64,000 bases of DNA from Pelotalea chapellei (GCF_018531195.1 NZ_JAHDYS010000001.1:62001-126000), one strand, 5' to 3'. Positions 50,847 to 60,734 are shown, numbered from the stretch's first letter. Notes: a model not told the origin generated them from the letters alone. Numbers and translations are program-made.

Positions 50847-51014
50847 ATGTTTGGAATCGGAATGCCGGAACTTTTCATCATCCTTGCCATTGTACTGGTT
50901 ATCGCAGGTCCAGCCAAACTACCGCAGATAGGTCAGGCACTTGGTAGCAGCATCAGGGGATTCAAAAAGGCGATCGACGGCGAGGATGTTGTAAAGATAA
51001 ATGAAGTGAAGTAG
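50847..51014 (+). CDS. tatA: TatA-like twin-arginine translocase subunit
   Basis: A 55-residue protein: MFGIGMPELFIILAIVLVIA is the Tat N-terminal helix, GPAKLPQIGQALGSSIRGFK the amphipathic helix. It lacks the usual long acidic tail. ATG 50847 follows CAGGGGAGACACTCC. It lies 26 bases behind the maturation protease, so it is probably in the hydrogenase operon and helps export the Tat-signalled small subunit and HybA. Confidence 0.9.
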   Translation: MFGIGMPELFIILAIVLVIAGPAKLPQIGQALGSSIRGFKKAIDGEDVVKINEVK

Positions 51015-51027
51015 TCTACCTATTGAG

Positions 51028-51181
51028 TACAACCTGAATCCGTGACACCGGAACTCTGAATCACTGGGAATGCTGGAGTTGATCGTCTACTGCCCCGCAA
51101 TATGCCAATTATGCCGCTATGCCCCATACATAGGCATTCCAGGCAAGTGTAAGCGTGAAGGTGTCACGGATTCAGGTACAA
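51028..51181. mobile_element. MITE with perfect 17-bp TIR and 5-bp target duplication
   Basis: CCTGAATCCGTGACACC (51033-51049) and GGTGTCACGGATTCAGG (51160-51176) are perfect inverted repeats. The 144-bp element is flanked on both sides by TACAA (51028-51032 and 51177-51181), a clear 5-bp target duplication. No coding sequence is inside. It separates tatA from hypB. Confidence 0.9.
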
Positions 51182-51266
51182 GAAATGACTGAGACAGCCA
51201 AAACCGAATCTTCTCCACAAACATGCAGACAGCTTGCGGAGCCTATGTACCCAGGAGGTTGAAATT

Positions 51267-52025
51267 ATGTGCATCACGTGTGGCTGCGAGCCGGAACAAC
51301 AGCACCATGGCCACCACCATCACCATCATGAAACCGAGCCGCAGCCCCCCTCTCCCGGAAGTAAAATAGCCATCCAAACCGATATCCTGTCGAAGAACAA
51401 TCGCCTCGCCGAGAAAAATCGGGCACTTTTTACGACCAAAGGAATCTTTGCTCTCAATCTGGTCAGCTCACCTGGTTCAGGTAAGACGACCATTCTGGAG
51501 CGTACCCTGAAGGACCTGCGGGATGCTCTGAGGTGCGCCGTCATAGAAGGGGACCAGCAAACCGACAACGACGCTGTGCGTATTGCGGCCACAGGCGTTC
51601 CGGTCAAGCAGATCAACACCGGTGCCGGGTGTCACCTGGATGCTCACATGGTAGGTCATGCCATGGAAGAGTTTAACCTGGACCATCTGGACCTGCTTTT
51701 CATCGAGAACGTGGGCAACCTGGTCTGTCCTGCATCTTTTGATCTCGGAGAAAACCACAAGGTGGTGGTGCTGAGTGTCACGGAAGGTGAGGATAAACCG
51801 CTCAAATACCCACAGATGTTCCACGCTGCGGATGTGATGCTGCTCAACAAGATTGATATTCTTCCACACCTGGATTTCGACATGGAGAAGTGCAAGGAAA
51901 TGGCACGCCGTGTCAGCCCGGGCATTATTATTTTCGAAGTATCCAGCAAGACCGGTGCAGGCATGGATGCGTGGTACGGCTGGCTGGCAGATCAGGTAAA
52001 AGCAGCCCCGGGCAGGCGATCATGA
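51267..52025 (+). CDS. hypB: Hydrogenase nickel-incorporation GTPase HypB
   Basis: A 252-residue GTPase. The N-terminal [10 protein letters not shown] is the high-affinity nickel site, followed by a histidine run ([10 protein letters not shown]) that can store nickel. [20 protein letters not shown] is the P-loop; [31 protein letters not shown] and [13 protein letters not shown] complete the G domain. ATG 51267 follows AGGAGGTTGAAATT. Works with HypA to insert nickel. It begins hypBCDE. Confidence 0.96.
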   Translation: MCITCGCEPEQQHHGHHHHHHETEPQPPSPGSKIAIQTDILSKNNRLAEKNRALFTTKGIFALNLVSSPGSGKTTILERTLKDLRDALRCAVIEGDQQTDNDAVRIAATGVPVKQINTGAGCHLDAHMVGHAMEEFNLDHLDLLFIENVGNLVCPASFDLGENHKVVVLSVTEGEDKPLKYPQMFHAADVMLLNKIDILPHLDFDMEKCKEMARRVSPGIIIFEVSSKTGAGMDAWYGWLADQVKAAPGRRS

Positions 52026-52041
52026 CCGGAAGGAGTATTGT

Positions 52042-52272
52042 ATGTGTGTAGGTGTCCCCATGCGTGTGGTGAGCATTGAGGACGGGAATGCGGTTGCGGA
52101 GATCGATGGGGTCAAGCGCGAGGCAAGCCTCATGCTCTTGGCTGACGAAGTACAGGTCGGCGACTTCATCATTGTACACGCAGGGTTTGCCATTTCCAGA
52201 CTGGACGAGGAAGATGCCCGCGAGACCATCGCCATGATGCGCGAAGCCTTTGCACCGGAGGATATGGCGTGA
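52042..52272 (+). CDS. hypC: Hydrogenase assembly chaperone HypC
   Basis: A 76-residue chaperone with the obligate MCVGVPMRVVSIEDGNAV start; the Cys2 binds the iron complex. The domain ends VGDFIIVHAGFAISRLDEED. Its stop codon overlaps the hypD start (GTGA). It carries the Fe(CN)2CO group to the large subunit. Confidence 0.95.
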   Translation: MCVGVPMRVVSIEDGNAVAEIDGVKREASLMLLADEVQVGDFIIVHAGFAISRLDEEDARETIAMMREAFAPEDMA

Positions 52273-53360
52273 ACTATCTGGACCAGTTTCAGGATCGCAA
52301 CGTGGTGAGAGGTCTTGCCGATCGTATTGCACAGCTGACGGCAGGAAGAGCCGCGCCGATGACCTTCATGGAAGTATGTGGCACCCACACCATGGCCATC
52401 TCCCGGTATGGGATCAGAAGCATTCTTCCGTCCCAGGTGCGGCTCATCTCCGGGCCAGGTTGTCCCGTCTGCGTAACTCCCAATAGTTATATAGACCGGG
52501 CAGTCGCCATGTGCAGAATTCCCGGCATCATCATCACCACCTTCGGCGACATGATGAGGGTTCCCGGCTCATCCTCCTCACTCATGGAGCAGCGAGCCAA
52601 GGGGGCTGACATCAGAACCGTCTACTCCCCCCTGGATGCTATGGCCCTGGCTGCCAAGAACCGTGACAGACAGGTAGTATTTCTCGGGGTGGGATTTGAA
52701 ACTACTGCGCCCGCCATTGCCGGCAGCATCCTGACGGCCGCTCGACAGGGACTTGACAACTATTTCGTCCTGGCTTCCCACAAGGTCATGCCGAAACCGA
52801 TGGAAATCCTTGCCGCTGACCCGGAACTGAAAATTGACGGTTATATTTGTCCCGCCCATGTGAGCGCCATTATCGGCGGTAATGCCTACCGTCCCCTGGT
52901 GGAAAATCAGCACGTGCCATGTGTGGTAACAGGGTTTGAGCCCACGGACATCATGCAGGGGGTGGAGATGCTCGTCCGGCAGGTGCTGGAAGGGGTCAGC
53001 AGGGTGGAAATCCAGTACAGCCGCGTTGTCAGCTGGGATGGAAACAAAAAAGCCCAGGAGATCATCGCCCAGGTGTTTACCCCCTGCGACGCCCAGTGGC
53101 GAGGCATGGGGACTATTCCGGGGACAGGGCTGGAGATAAATGACGCCTACGCGGCCTTTGACGCACAAAAGGCGATTCCGGTCGAGGTGGAAGAGCTGCA
53201 GGAACACGCGGGATGTCTCTGCGGTGAGATACTGAAGGGAAAAATAGCGCCCAGTGATTGTCCCTTGTTCGGCACCACCTGTACCCCCGAGGCACCGGTG
53301 GGGGCCTGTATGGTGTCATCGGAAGGGAGCTGCGCCGCAGCTTACAAATACATGAATTAG
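52269..53360 (+). CDS. hypD: Hydrogenase iron-centre assembly protein HypD
   Basis: A 363-residue iron-sulfur scaffold protein: MEVCGTHTMAISRYGIRSIL and SGPGCPVCVTPNSYIDRAV contain conserved cysteines. GFETTAPAIAGSIL and the C-terminal LFGTTCTPEAPVGACMVSSE hold the cluster ligands. It starts at GTG 52269 in a stop/start overlap with hypC. Helps assemble the Fe(CN)2CO unit. Confidence 0.96.
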   Translation: MNYLDQFQDRNVVRGLADRIAQLTAGRAAPMTFMEVCGTHTMAISRYGIRSILPSQVRLISGPGCPVCVTPNSYIDRAVAMCRIPGIIITTFGDMMRVPGSSSSLMEQRAKGADIRTVYSPLDAMALAAKNRDRQVVFLGVGFETTAPAIAGSILTAARQGLDNYFVLASHKVMPKPMEILAADPELKIDGYICPAHVSAIIGGNAYRPLVENQHVPCVVTGFEPTDIMQGVEMLVRQVLEGVSRVEIQYSRVVSWDGNKKAQEIIAQVFTPCDAQWRGMGTIPGTGLEINDAYAAFDAQKAIPVEVEELQEHAGCLCGEILKGKIAPSDCPLFGTTCTPEAPVGACMVSSEGSCAAAYKYMN

Positions 53361-53439
53361 TACGCACCGCTTTAGGTCTCCTCCGCACAATCATGTAATC
53401 CGGCATTAAATATTTATTCAGCATTCTGCAGGAGTAAAA

Positions 53440-54450
53440 ATGGACCATGACCTCATACTACTCGGCCACGGAAGCGGCGGCAGATTGTCCCACCAGTTGC
53501 TGGATGAGCTGATCATCCCCTCGCTCTCGGGCATTTCGGTTGCAGGTCAAAACGATGCGGCTGTAATTGCGCATGATAGCGGGCGGCTGGCCTTTACAAC
53601 CGATTCATATGTAGTTGATCCGATCTTTTTTCCTGGAGGGAATATCGGCGATCTGGCAGTGAACGGCACAGTAAACGATCTGGCCATGATGGGGGCCACA
53701 CCTCGCTACATAAGCGTTGGACTTATTATTGAAGAGGGTTTCAGCAAAAAAGAGCTTGCGGTGATACTCTCTGCCATGCGTGAAGCAGCAGACCTGGCTG
53801 GAGTACAGATAGTCACCGGCGACACCAAAGTTGTTCCCAAAGGCAAAGCGGACCGAATTTTCATCAATACATCCGGCATCGGCCTGTTTGACCATGACTT
53901 GCGCATCAACGGCTGTGCCGCGCGACCGGGCGATAAAATCATTATCAATGGCACAATCGGCGACCATGGCATCTGCGTCCTTGCAACACGGGAGGGGTTG
54001 GATCTGCAGACGGTGATAGAAAGCGACACTGCCGCACTGAATGGCCTGGTTACGGAACTCTTGAAGGAGGGAGAGGCGCTGCATGTGCTGCGTGATCCGA
54101 CCCGCGGCGGCGTGGCGACTACCTTGAAGGAGATTGCTGTCCAGTCAGGAGTTACGATCAAGTTGCAAGAGGCAGACTTGCCGTTAAAGGACGCGGTCAA
54201 GGGAGTCTGTGCAATCCTGGGGCTGGACCCGCTCCACGTTGCCAATGAAGGGAAGCTTCTGGCCATAGTTGCACCGGAAGCTGCAGAACGCGTGCTGGAG
54301 CGGATGCGAAATCATCCTTGCGGCGTGGATGCAGCCATTATCGGTGAAGTCACACAGGTCTCCGCCGGAGCGGTGCAGATGGAAACCACCATCGGCGGCC
54401 TGCGGGCCATTGATATGCTGTCGGGCGAGCAGTTGCCGCGTATTTGCTGA
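53440..54450 (+). CDS. hypE: Hydrogenase maturation thiocyanate-forming protein HypE
   Basis: A 336-residue dehydratase/ATPase of the AIR synthase fold. GHGSGGRLSHQLLDELI, GDTKVVPKGKADRIFINTSG and DPTRGGVATTLKEI are hallmarks. It ends EQLPRIC, whose terminal cysteine is carbamoylated by HypF and dehydrated to form cyanide. HypF itself is not in this window. Ribosome site CAGGAGTAAAA precedes ATG 53440. Confidence 0.96.
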   Translation: MDHDLILLGHGSGGRLSHQLLDELIIPSLSGISVAGQNDAAVIAHDSGRLAFTTDSYVVDPIFFPGGNIGDLAVNGTVNDLAMMGATPRYISVGLIIEEGFSKKELAVILSAMREAADLAGVQIVTGDTKVVPKGKADRIFINTSGIGLFDHDLRINGCAARPGDKIIINGTIGDHGICVLATREGLDLQTVIESDTAALNGLVTELLKEGEALHVLRDPTRGGVATTLKEIAVQSGVTIKLQEADLPLKDAVKGVCAILGLDPLHVANEGKLLAIVAPEAAERVLERMRNHPCGVDAAIIGEVTQVSAGAVQMETTIGGLRAIDMLSGEQLPRIC

Positions 54451-54503
54451 AAACTGTGGGACCGGTTTTTCTAAATTCCAGACCAATTCACCCGCATTAA
54501 AAA

Positions 54504-54529
54504 GACCCGCCAGTTTTCTACAGCGGGTC
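54504..54529 (-). terminator. Terminator behind the VOC protein gene
   Basis: GACCCGC (54504-54510) and GCGGGTC (54523-54529) form a 7-bp stem with a 12-base loop. On the minus strand it is followed by TTTTTAAT, about 95 bases past the stop of the gene at 54625. Confidence 0.65.
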
Positions 54530-54624
54530 AGATCATAGCTCGTAAACTCCAAAATCTTCCAATCAAATTCGATTTCCTGTGAAGATATTACGGCTGAGCG
54601 TCGGCGAGTCTTCGCGATGCGGCT

Positions 54625-55110
54625 TCAACCGCGGTACGCCGCCTCGATTGCAGCGATGTCGATCTTCTTCATCTCCATCATCGCATCAAACGCCCGCTTG
54701 GCAGCCGCGGGATCGGGATCGGTTATCGCCTTGGTCAGAACGATCGGAGTAATCTGCCAGGACAGGCCCCACTTGTCCTGGCACCATCCGCAGACATTCT
54801 CTTCACCACCGTTGCCGACGATGGCGTTCCAGTAACGATCGGTTTCGGCCTGATCAGCGGTTGCGACCTGAAACGAGAATGACCAGTTGTGCTTGACCTC
54901 GGGGCCGCCATTGAGCCCGATGCAGGGAATTCCCATCACCGTAAACTCGACCGTCAACACATCACCTTTCTTTCCGGACGGATAGTCTCCCGGTGCGAGG
55001 TGCACCGCGTCGACGGATGAATCGGGAAAAGTCTCGGCGTAAAAGCGCGCCGCCTCCTCTGCGTCGCCATCGTACCAAAGGCAAATCGTATTCTTTGCTT
55101 GCTTAGTCAT
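54625..55110 (-). CDS. PhnB-like VOC superfamily protein
   Basis: A 161-residue protein: TICLWYDGDAEEAARFYAET and FPDSSVDAV open it and NWSFSFQVATADQAETDRYW and DKWGLSWQITPIVL match the PhnB-like branch annotated as 3-demethylubiquinone-9 3-methyltransferase-like. No such methyltransferase activity is implied. VOC proteins bind metals and small substrates. AGGAGGTGTGAC precedes ATG 55110. Confidence 0.88.
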   Translation of the reverse strand: MTKQAKNTICLWYDGDAEEAARFYAETFPDSSVDAVHLAPGDYPSGKKGDVLTVEFTVMGIPCIGLNGGPEVKHNWSFSFQVATADQAETDRYWNAIVGNGGEENVCGWCQDKWGLSWQITPIVLTKAITDPDPAAAKRAFDAMMEMKKIDIAAIEAAYRG

Positions 55111-55388
55111 GTCACACCTCCTGGTTTATGGACGTGTTGCTGCTTCATATTAACTCGCATAACGGGTGACGGCAACGGGGAGATTGTCGCTTTATGTCAC
55201 GCACTAACCTTTGTTTGGAGCTGCCAAGTACGAATGCCCCGTAATGCACCCCCCATTTTGAAGTTCATGTCAGAGTGGCCGAGGCGCAGTGGTGCGGAGT
55301 CAAATGTGCCGCCGTGTGGTTGGGATTTGTTGGGGGTTGAGGGAGGAAAGAACTGAATCCGTGCCGATTAATGGACGAGTGCGAGGGG

Positions 55389-55676
55389 TCAATGCTTGAC
55401 CGGCCTGTTTGACCCGAACCTCTTTTCCGCTCTGGCATGTGCCTTAGCAGCTTCGACTTCACGATCTTTTGGGTGAGCGGTAGTGACGAGCGACCTGAGT
55501 AATCGGGAGGAGGCCGCTTCAATCTCTACGACTGCACGATTGAATACTGCTTCGTTTACTGCGGAAGGCTCGGCAAAACCGGTTATTTTCCGAACAAATT
55601 GAAGAGCCGCCGAGTGAATCTCATCGTCAGTTGCTGGTGGATCGAAGTTGTACAGCGTTTTGATGTTCCTGCACAC
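55389..55676 (-). CDS. DUF2277 protein
   Basis: A 95-residue protein: MCRNIKTLYNFDPPATDDEI, ALQFVRKITGFAEPSAVNEA and a basic tail HARAEKRFGSNRPVKH match DUF2277, a small family of unknown function common in proteobacteria and actinobacteria. The GGAGGTAATTGTC ribosome site lies upstream. Confidence 0.85.
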   Translation of the reverse strand: MCRNIKTLYNFDPPATDDEIHSAALQFVRKITGFAEPSAVNEAVFNRAVVEIEAASSRLLRSLVTTAHPKDREVEAAKAHARAEKRFGSNRPVKH

Positions 55677-55713
55677 GACAATTACCTCCGTTGTTTATGC
55701 TCGTAGGCTTGCA

Positions 55714-55953
55714 TCATATTTCCACTTCTGCTTTAAAGAATGTTTTCGCGTTGCCTGTTATGTAAACCCGTTCACCCGCCAACTCACAATACAACTCCCC
55801 GCCCCTCTTTGACAGCTGTGCAGCTTTTAGTTCTGATCGACCCATTTTCTGTTCCCATATCGGCACCAGGGTTGTGTAAGTAGAGCCGGTCACAGGGTCT
55901 TCATCAATTCCACTTTGTGGTCCAAAGAATCCGAGTGTCGAAAAACTTTTCAC
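55714..55953 (-). pseudogene. PhzF-family C-terminal remnant
   Basis: The 79 codons read FFGPQSGIDEDPVTGSTYTT and QLSKRGGELYCELAGERVYI, which are the closing motifs of PhzF-type isomerases. The usual N-terminal 180 residues with the catalytic Glu are absent; a poly-T tract lies upstream. A short product from GTG 55953 is possible but cannot be a complete enzyme. Confidence 0.8.
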
Positions 55954-56063
55954 TTAGATTTTTTTTTTGAAAACCATACACAATGACCAGTATTTTAAAA
56001 TACTTACAAAATTGGCATAACATATGCTTAACGCAACATTAATTTAATTAAAAGGAGAGTCAT

Positions 56064-56624
56064 ATGAAAAAAATAGCTCTGACAGCCTTGGCGACAGGAT
56101 TGCTAATATCGGGTCTGGCGAATAATTCCTTAGCAATCCCACTTTCCTACACGGAATCTTACAATCCAGGAATAAATTATTTAATGAATGCAACCACCAC
56201 AGGGCAGCATAAAACTCATACTTGGACCTTCGATATCACCGATAATACAGGTTGGAATATTCCTGGCCAGATATTTGGGAATGGTACTATTGCACTGGTA
56301 GTTGAGGATGACCGCGGTCCAGGGGATGGTGCCGAAAAAGCCACTTTTACATTTGACACTGGAACCGGATTAACCAATCAGAATATTAATGACCAAGCTT
56401 GGAGTGGATTCTTCACAGTGGATGCAAGCGCTTTTGCTGATGGGTTGATTTCAGCGACGCTAACAGCCACCGATGGAGATTTTTATTTTAGAAGCGCTAA
56501 CCTAAGTGTAAAAAGCAATTATAATACGACAGATACCCAACCTGTACCAGAACCGTCCACTCTGCTCCTTCTTGGTGCCGGCTTAGGCGTGTTATCGTTC
56601 TGGGGAAAAAAGAAGAACCGTTGA
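56064..56624 (+). CDS. PEP-CTERM sorting-signal protein
   Basis: A 186-residue exported protein. A signal peptide (KKIALTALATGLLISGLANN) leads to a beta-rich domain with little recognisable motif content, and the C-terminal tail is VPEPSTLLLLGAGLGVLSFW followed by basic residues, the PEP-CTERM sorting signal recognised by exosortase. No exosortase gene is in this window. AAAGGAGAGTCAT precedes ATG 56064. A terminator follows at once. Confidence 0.9.
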   Translation: MKKIALTALATGLLISGLANNSLAIPLSYTESYNPGINYLMNATTTGQHKTHTWTFDITDNTGWNIPGQIFGNGTIALVVEDDRGPGDGAEKATFTFDTGTGLTNQNINDQAWSGFFTVDASAFADGLISATLTATDGDFYFRSANLSVKSNYNTTDTQPVPEPSTLLLLGAGLGVLSFWGKKKNR

Positions 56625-56655
56625 ATCTGTTGAAAAATTTTACACAATAGATGAG

Positions 56656-56680
56656 GGGCGGCAAAAAGCCGCCCTTTTTT
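56656..56680 (+). terminator. Terminator behind the PEP-CTERM gene
   Basis: GGGCGGC (56656-56662), AAAAA loop, GCCGCCC (56668-56674), then TTTTTT. Confidence 0.92.
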
Positions 56681-56756
56681 ATTAAATAACTCAGCATATT
56701 TTCTCCTGGTTATCAAATAAACGTGCTGAGAGATCTTAAAGTCTACAGGAACTTTG

Positions 56757-56957
56757 TTACGGCTTGATAAGCTTGGACTCAGTGAAGCCGCATGTGGAAC
56801 ATATATATTCCCTTTCCTTTAAACCTAAATCCCAAAAGTTGGGTGTGGCTTTGAAACTGATGCCACATTTAGGGCATCTCTCACCCAATGTAATGAAGAG
56901 AGAATGTAGCTCTTCTTTAAAACTGGTATTTTCAGTTCTCGAATCTGAAATCTTCAT
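56757..56957 (-). CDS. Small zinc-ribbon protein
   Basis: A 66-residue protein with two CxxC pairs, ERCPKCGISF and ICSTCGFTES, 24 residues apart. It is likely a zinc-binding ribbon. The ATG at 56957 has no strong ribosome site. No family assigned. Confidence 0.55.
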   Translation of the reverse strand: MKISDSRTENTSFKEELHSLFITLGERCPKCGISFKATPNFWDLGLKEREYICSTCGFTESKLIKP

Positions 56958-57018
56958 TTTTGCGTCTGCCGTTCAAGACTTAGCAAAACTCGGAGCCGCA
57001 TGTTTGTCAAATTTGCCG

Positions 57019-57594
57019 CTATAGATTCTCCTTTAGACCGATCGCCTCGGCCTGTTCCTTCATCCCCTCGATACAATCGGCAATCAGATCAGCCAGTTCC
57101 ACCCCCAGCATTGCAGCGCCCCTTTCGATGACCGTGCGATCAGCCCCGGCGGCGAAGGCCTTGTCTTTCCATTTTTTGAGTACGCTCTTTACCGGCAGGT
57201 CCAGGATACTTCTGGACGGCCGTACCAGCGCAGCTGCGGCCACCAGACCGGTCAACTCATCAATGGTATAAAGGGTCTTCTCCAAAGGGCTCAGTGGCTC
57301 CACGTCGCTGCAAATGTCCCAGCCGTGTGAGACTACGGCGCGAATCGCCTCTTCGGGCCAGCCGTGTTGCCGCAAGATCTCAGGCGCCTTCTTGCAGTGC
57401 TCCTCCGGGTGGCGCTCATAATCGATATCATGGACCAAGCCGATCAGTCCCCACTGTTCCTCATCCTCTCCTCGCTTACGGGCCATATAGCGCATGACCG
57501 CCTCTACGGCAAGGGCGTGACGTTGCAAGTTATCGCTCGGCACATAGTCGGTCAGCAATTTCCAGGCTTCTTCTCGAGTCGGTGTAGTGGCCAT
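57019..57594 (-). CDS. HD-domain hydrolase
   Basis: A 191-residue HD protein: LQRHALAVEAVMRYMARKRG, GLIGLVHDIDYERHPEEHCK (HD pair), AIRAVVSHGWDICSDVEP (His) and TIDELTGLVAAAALVRPSRS (Asp). These are common in anaerobes next to nucleotide or repair genes, with unknown substrate. Ribosome site AAAGGAGAATCA precedes ATG 57594. Confidence 0.88.
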   Translation of the reverse strand: MATTPTREEAWKLLTDYVPSDNLQRHALAVEAVMRYMARKRGEDEEQWGLIGLVHDIDYERHPEEHCKKAPEILRQHGWPEEAIRAVVSHGWDICSDVEPLSPLEKTLYTIDELTGLVAAAALVRPSRSILDLPVKSVLKKWKDKAFAAGADRTVIERGAAMLGVELADLIADCIEGMKEQAEAIGLKENL

Positions 57595-57684
57595 TGATTC
57601 TCCTTTGCAGACCCCGGTTTGTAATTGTCAAATCAATCGAGCAGTTCTAACGCACCCCGTCATGCCTGGCGCACAAATGAAAAA

Positions 57685-57716
57685 GGCCCACTGATTTTTA
57701 ATAAAATTAGTGGGCC
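57685..57716 (-). terminator. Terminator at the end of the hopanoid operon
   Basis: GGCCCACT (57685-57692) and AGTGGGCC (57709-57716) form an 8-bp stem; on the minus strand TTTTTC follows. It lies 34 bases past the hpnH stop. Confidence 0.8.
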
Positions 57717-57749
57717 AAAATCAACGAAATTACAATAGACTTCAAATCA

Positions 57750-58748
57750 TCAGGTCAGGTTCCAAATGAACATTTCCCAGATATCTTTGAAACTCTTGCC
57801 TATCTCACCCACAACTGTCGGCTCGAAACCGCAGTGCATCATGCATTGGGCGCAACGCGGATCCTTCCCTACCCCGTATTTATCCCAGTCAGTCTTTTCC
57901 ATCATTTCCTTGAAACTGGAATAATGATCATCGGTTATCAGGTAACAGGGTGCCTTCCAGCCGCGTGGATTGCGGGTCGGGTTACCCCAGGGGGTGCACT
58001 CAAGCTTTTTCTCACCTTTGAGGAAACGGAGGTACATGGGAGTTGAAAAGAAGCGGTGCTTTTTGCTCATCTCGTAGACGTCAGCGAATTTGCGCTCGAT
58101 ATCGCGCCGCTCAAGAAACAGCTTTTCGCCGACCGCTTCGTAACCGAATCCGGGAGCTACAAGCAGACCATCGACACCCAACTCTTCCAGATGAGTAAAG
58201 AGCATCTCGATTTCAACAAGGTCAGTCTCGTTGAAGATGGTGGTGTTGGTGCAGACACGGAAACCAGCCTGCTTGGCCTTCTTGATTGCTTCCATGCCGA
58301 TCTTGAAGGCGCCTTTGCGTTCAAGAATGCGGTCGTGAGTTTCTTCCAGGCCGTCCATATGCACATTGAGGGTGAAATTTGGATGCGGCTTCATGTGCTC
58401 AAGTGCTTTCTCGAGAAGAATGCCGTTGGTGCAGAGATAGATATGCTTGCCACGATCCAGGATCCCCCTGATGAGGTCAAAGATGTGCGGATACAGGAAG
58501 GGCTCTCCGCCGGTGATGGTGACAACCGGTGCCGGACATTCATCGACAGATTTGAGACAATCTTCCAGTGACATCATCTCCTGAATCGTGTCTGCATATT
58601 CACGGATACGGCCGCAACCGGAACAGGCAAGATTGCATAGATGGGTCGGTTCAAGCATCAGAACCAAAGGGTATTTTTCTACTTTGTTAAGCTTGTTGCT
58701 GACAATGTACTTGGTCAAATCATAGTTGAGGCGAAGCGGAAAACGCAT
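57750..58748 (-). CDS. hpnH: Adenosyl-hopene transferase HpnH (radical SAM)
   Basis: A 332-residue radical SAM enzyme that adds an adenosyl group to diploptene to start extended hopanoids. The cluster motif is CNLACSGCGRIREY (CxxxCxxC). TITGGEPFLYPHI and LNVHMDGLEETHDR are further core motifs, and PRCAQCMMHCGFEP is a C-terminal cysteine set. The start overlaps the dxs stop by 1 base. Last gene of the block before a terminator. Confidence 0.96.
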   Translation of the reverse strand: MRFPLRLNYDLTKYIVSNKLNKVEKYPLVLMLEPTHLCNLACSGCGRIREYADTIQEMMSLEDCLKSVDECPAPVVTITGGEPFLYPHIFDLIRGILDRGKHIYLCTNGILLEKALEHMKPHPNFTLNVHMDGLEETHDRILERKGAFKIGMEAIKKAKQAGFRVCTNTTIFNETDLVEIEMLFTHLEELGVDGLLVAPGFGYEAVGEKLFLERRDIERKFADVYEMSKKHRFFSTPMYLRFLKGEKKLECTPWGNPTRNPRGWKAPCYLITDDHYSSFKEMMEKTDWDKYGVGKDPRCAQCMMHCGFEPTVVGEIGKSFKDIWEMFIWNLT

Positions 58749-60730
58749 TACTTGTATCCTTTCAATTGCATTTCTTGATGAAAAGCAGACGAATCAGAGG
58801 CGTCCGTTTGCAGGATGCTTGTCGTGACCGTTGTGCTTTGTAGTGAAATTTTTGTTTTTTCTGCAACAAGTTTTTGCACGGAAGCTGCAATGCCTTCCGC
58901 ATCAATGCCCAGATCCTTGCGCAGCTGTGCCTGGGAACCATGCTCTACATAGTAATCCGGAATGCCGAGACGCTTTACCCGCACATCCTGCAGACCGTTG
59001 TCGGAAAGCAATTCCAGCACCGCACTGCCAAACCCGCCCTGAAGCGCGTTTTCTTCAACGGTAACGATACAGCCGGTCGTTCGGGCAACAGACAGGATCA
59101 ATTCCGTATCCAGAGGTTTCACGAAACGGGCGTTGACGACCCCTGCCTTGATTCCCTGTTGTTTCAGGAGTTCCGCTGCCTGCAGCGCCGGATAGACGGT
59201 GGAGCCTATAGCCACGATGCAGAGATCATCCCCCTCAAGCAGCAGCTCGCCCTTACCGATCTCAAGTGTCTTCAATTCCGCATCCATTGTCACGCCATAA
59301 CCGGCTCCGCGGGGGTACCGCAAGGCCATCGGGGCACCTGAGTTAACAGCGGTTGACAGCATGTGGCGCAGCTCGTTTTCATCCTTGGGCGCCATGATCG
59401 TAAGACCGGGCAGATGACGAAGGAATGAGTAGTCGAATACGCCATGGTGCGTCGGTCCATCGTCTCCCACCACCCCTGCCCGGTCCATTGCGATGGTTAC
59501 CGGCAGCTTCTGAAGGCAGATGTCATGAAAAACCTGATCGTATGCACGCTGTAGAAAAGTTGAATAAATGGCTGTGACCGGCCTGAAACCATCAGCAGCA
59601 AGTCCTGCGGCAAAGGTCATGGCATGCTGTTCTGCAATGCCCACATCGAAAAAACGGTCAGGAAAACGTTCGGCAAATATGTTGAGGCCGGTACCGTCCG
59701 GCATGGCTGCCGTGATTCCGACAACTTGTGGATCCTGCTCCGCCAGCTGCACGATGGTTTCGCCGAACACATCGGTATATGATTTGACCGCAGGTTTGGG
59801 AGCACCCTTGCCAGTGGCTATGTCAAAAGCACCCACACCATGATACTTGTGCGGAGTCTCCTCGGCAGGTTTGTATCCCTTGCCCTTGGTGGTCATGACA
59901 TGCACGAGCAATGGCCCATCCAGCTCGTTGATGTTGTTGAAGACCTCTACCAGCTGCTCCAGGTTATGCCCTTCCAAAGGCCCCAGGTAATCAAACCCAA
60001 GCGCTTCGAACAGCGATCCCGGGGTAAGAAAACCTTTCAAAGAGTTTTCGGCACGCCGGGCAAAGTGAAGGATATCGGTGCCGATTGCAGGAATGTTGAG
60101 CAACAGCCCCTGCATCTCCTTCTTCAGGTCCCTGAAATAACGTCCGGTCAGCTTTCGTGAAATGAACGAGGAAAAAGCACCCACGTTTTTGGAGATGGAC
60201 ATCTCGTTGTCATTAAGGATGACGATCAGATTCTTCTTGAGATGACCGGCCTGATTGAGTGCCTCAAAGGCCATTCCGCCCGTCAGGGAGCCGTCACCGA
60301 TCACTGCAATGGCATGATTCCTTGTTCCGGCAAGGCTGGCCGCTGCGGCCATACCAAGACCTGCCGAAATTGAGGTGGAGGAGTGCCCTACGCCAAAAGC
60401 ATCATGTTCCGATTCAGACCGTTTGGGGAACCCGGAAAGACCTTTGTACTGACGCTGGGTGTTGAAGCGATCGCGCCTGCCGGTCAAAATCTTATGAGTG
60501 TAGGCCTGATGCCCAACATCCCAGATAATCTTGTCGTTCGGGGAGTCGAAACAGTAATGCAGGGCGATGCTCAGTTCTACCGTCCCCAGATTGGAACCAA
60601 GATGCCCGCCGGTCTCCGAGACAGTCTGCAGGAGAAAGTGGCGGATTTCTTCGGCCAGGGCCGGCAGCTGCTCCGGCTTCAGCTTTTTCAGGTCAGCCGG
60701 CGAATCTATGTGTGAAAGATAGGTGTACAT
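58748..60730 (-). CDS. dxs: 1-deoxy-D-xylulose-5-phosphate synthase
   Basis: A 660-residue TPP enzyme making the first precursor of isoprenoids. [30 protein letters not shown] and NDNEMSIS hold the TPP site; [16 protein letters not shown] and [15 protein letters not shown] follow in the C-terminal half. Some 20 residues longer than usual at the C-terminus ([16 protein letters not shown]...). It lies between hpnA and hpnH, so isoprenoid supply is linked to hopanoid synthesis. Confidence 0.96.
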   Translation of the reverse strand: MYTYLSHIDSPADLKKLKPEQLPALAEEIRHFLLQTVSETGGHLGSNLGTVELSIALHYCFDSPNDKIIWDVGHQAYTHKILTGRRDRFNTQRQYKGLSGFPKRSESEHDAFGVGHSSTSISAGLGMAAAASLAGTRNHAIAVIGDGSLTGGMAFEALNQAGHLKKNLIVILNDNEMSISKNVGAFSSFISRKLTGRYFRDLKKEMQGLLLNIPAIGTDILHFARRAENSLKGFLTPGSLFEALGFDYLGPLEGHNLEQLVEVFNNINELDGPLLVHVMTTKGKGYKPAEETPHKYHGVGAFDIATGKGAPKPAVKSYTDVFGETIVQLAEQDPQVVGITAAMPDGTGLNIFAERFPDRFFDVGIAEQHAMTFAAGLAADGFRPVTAIYSTFLQRAYDQVFHDICLQKLPVTIAMDRAGVVGDDGPTHHGVFDYSFLRHLPGLTIMAPKDENELRHMLSTAVNSGAPMALRYPRGAGYGVTMDAELKTLEIGKGELLLEGDDLCIVAIGSTVYPALQAAELLKQQGIKAGVVNARFVKPLDTELILSVARTTGCIVTVEENALQGGFGSAVLELLSDNGLQDVRVKRLGIPDYYVEHGSQAQLRKDLGIDAEGIAASVQKLVAEKTKISLQSTTVTTSILQTDASDSSAFHQEMQLKGYK

Positions 60731-60734
60731 GATC

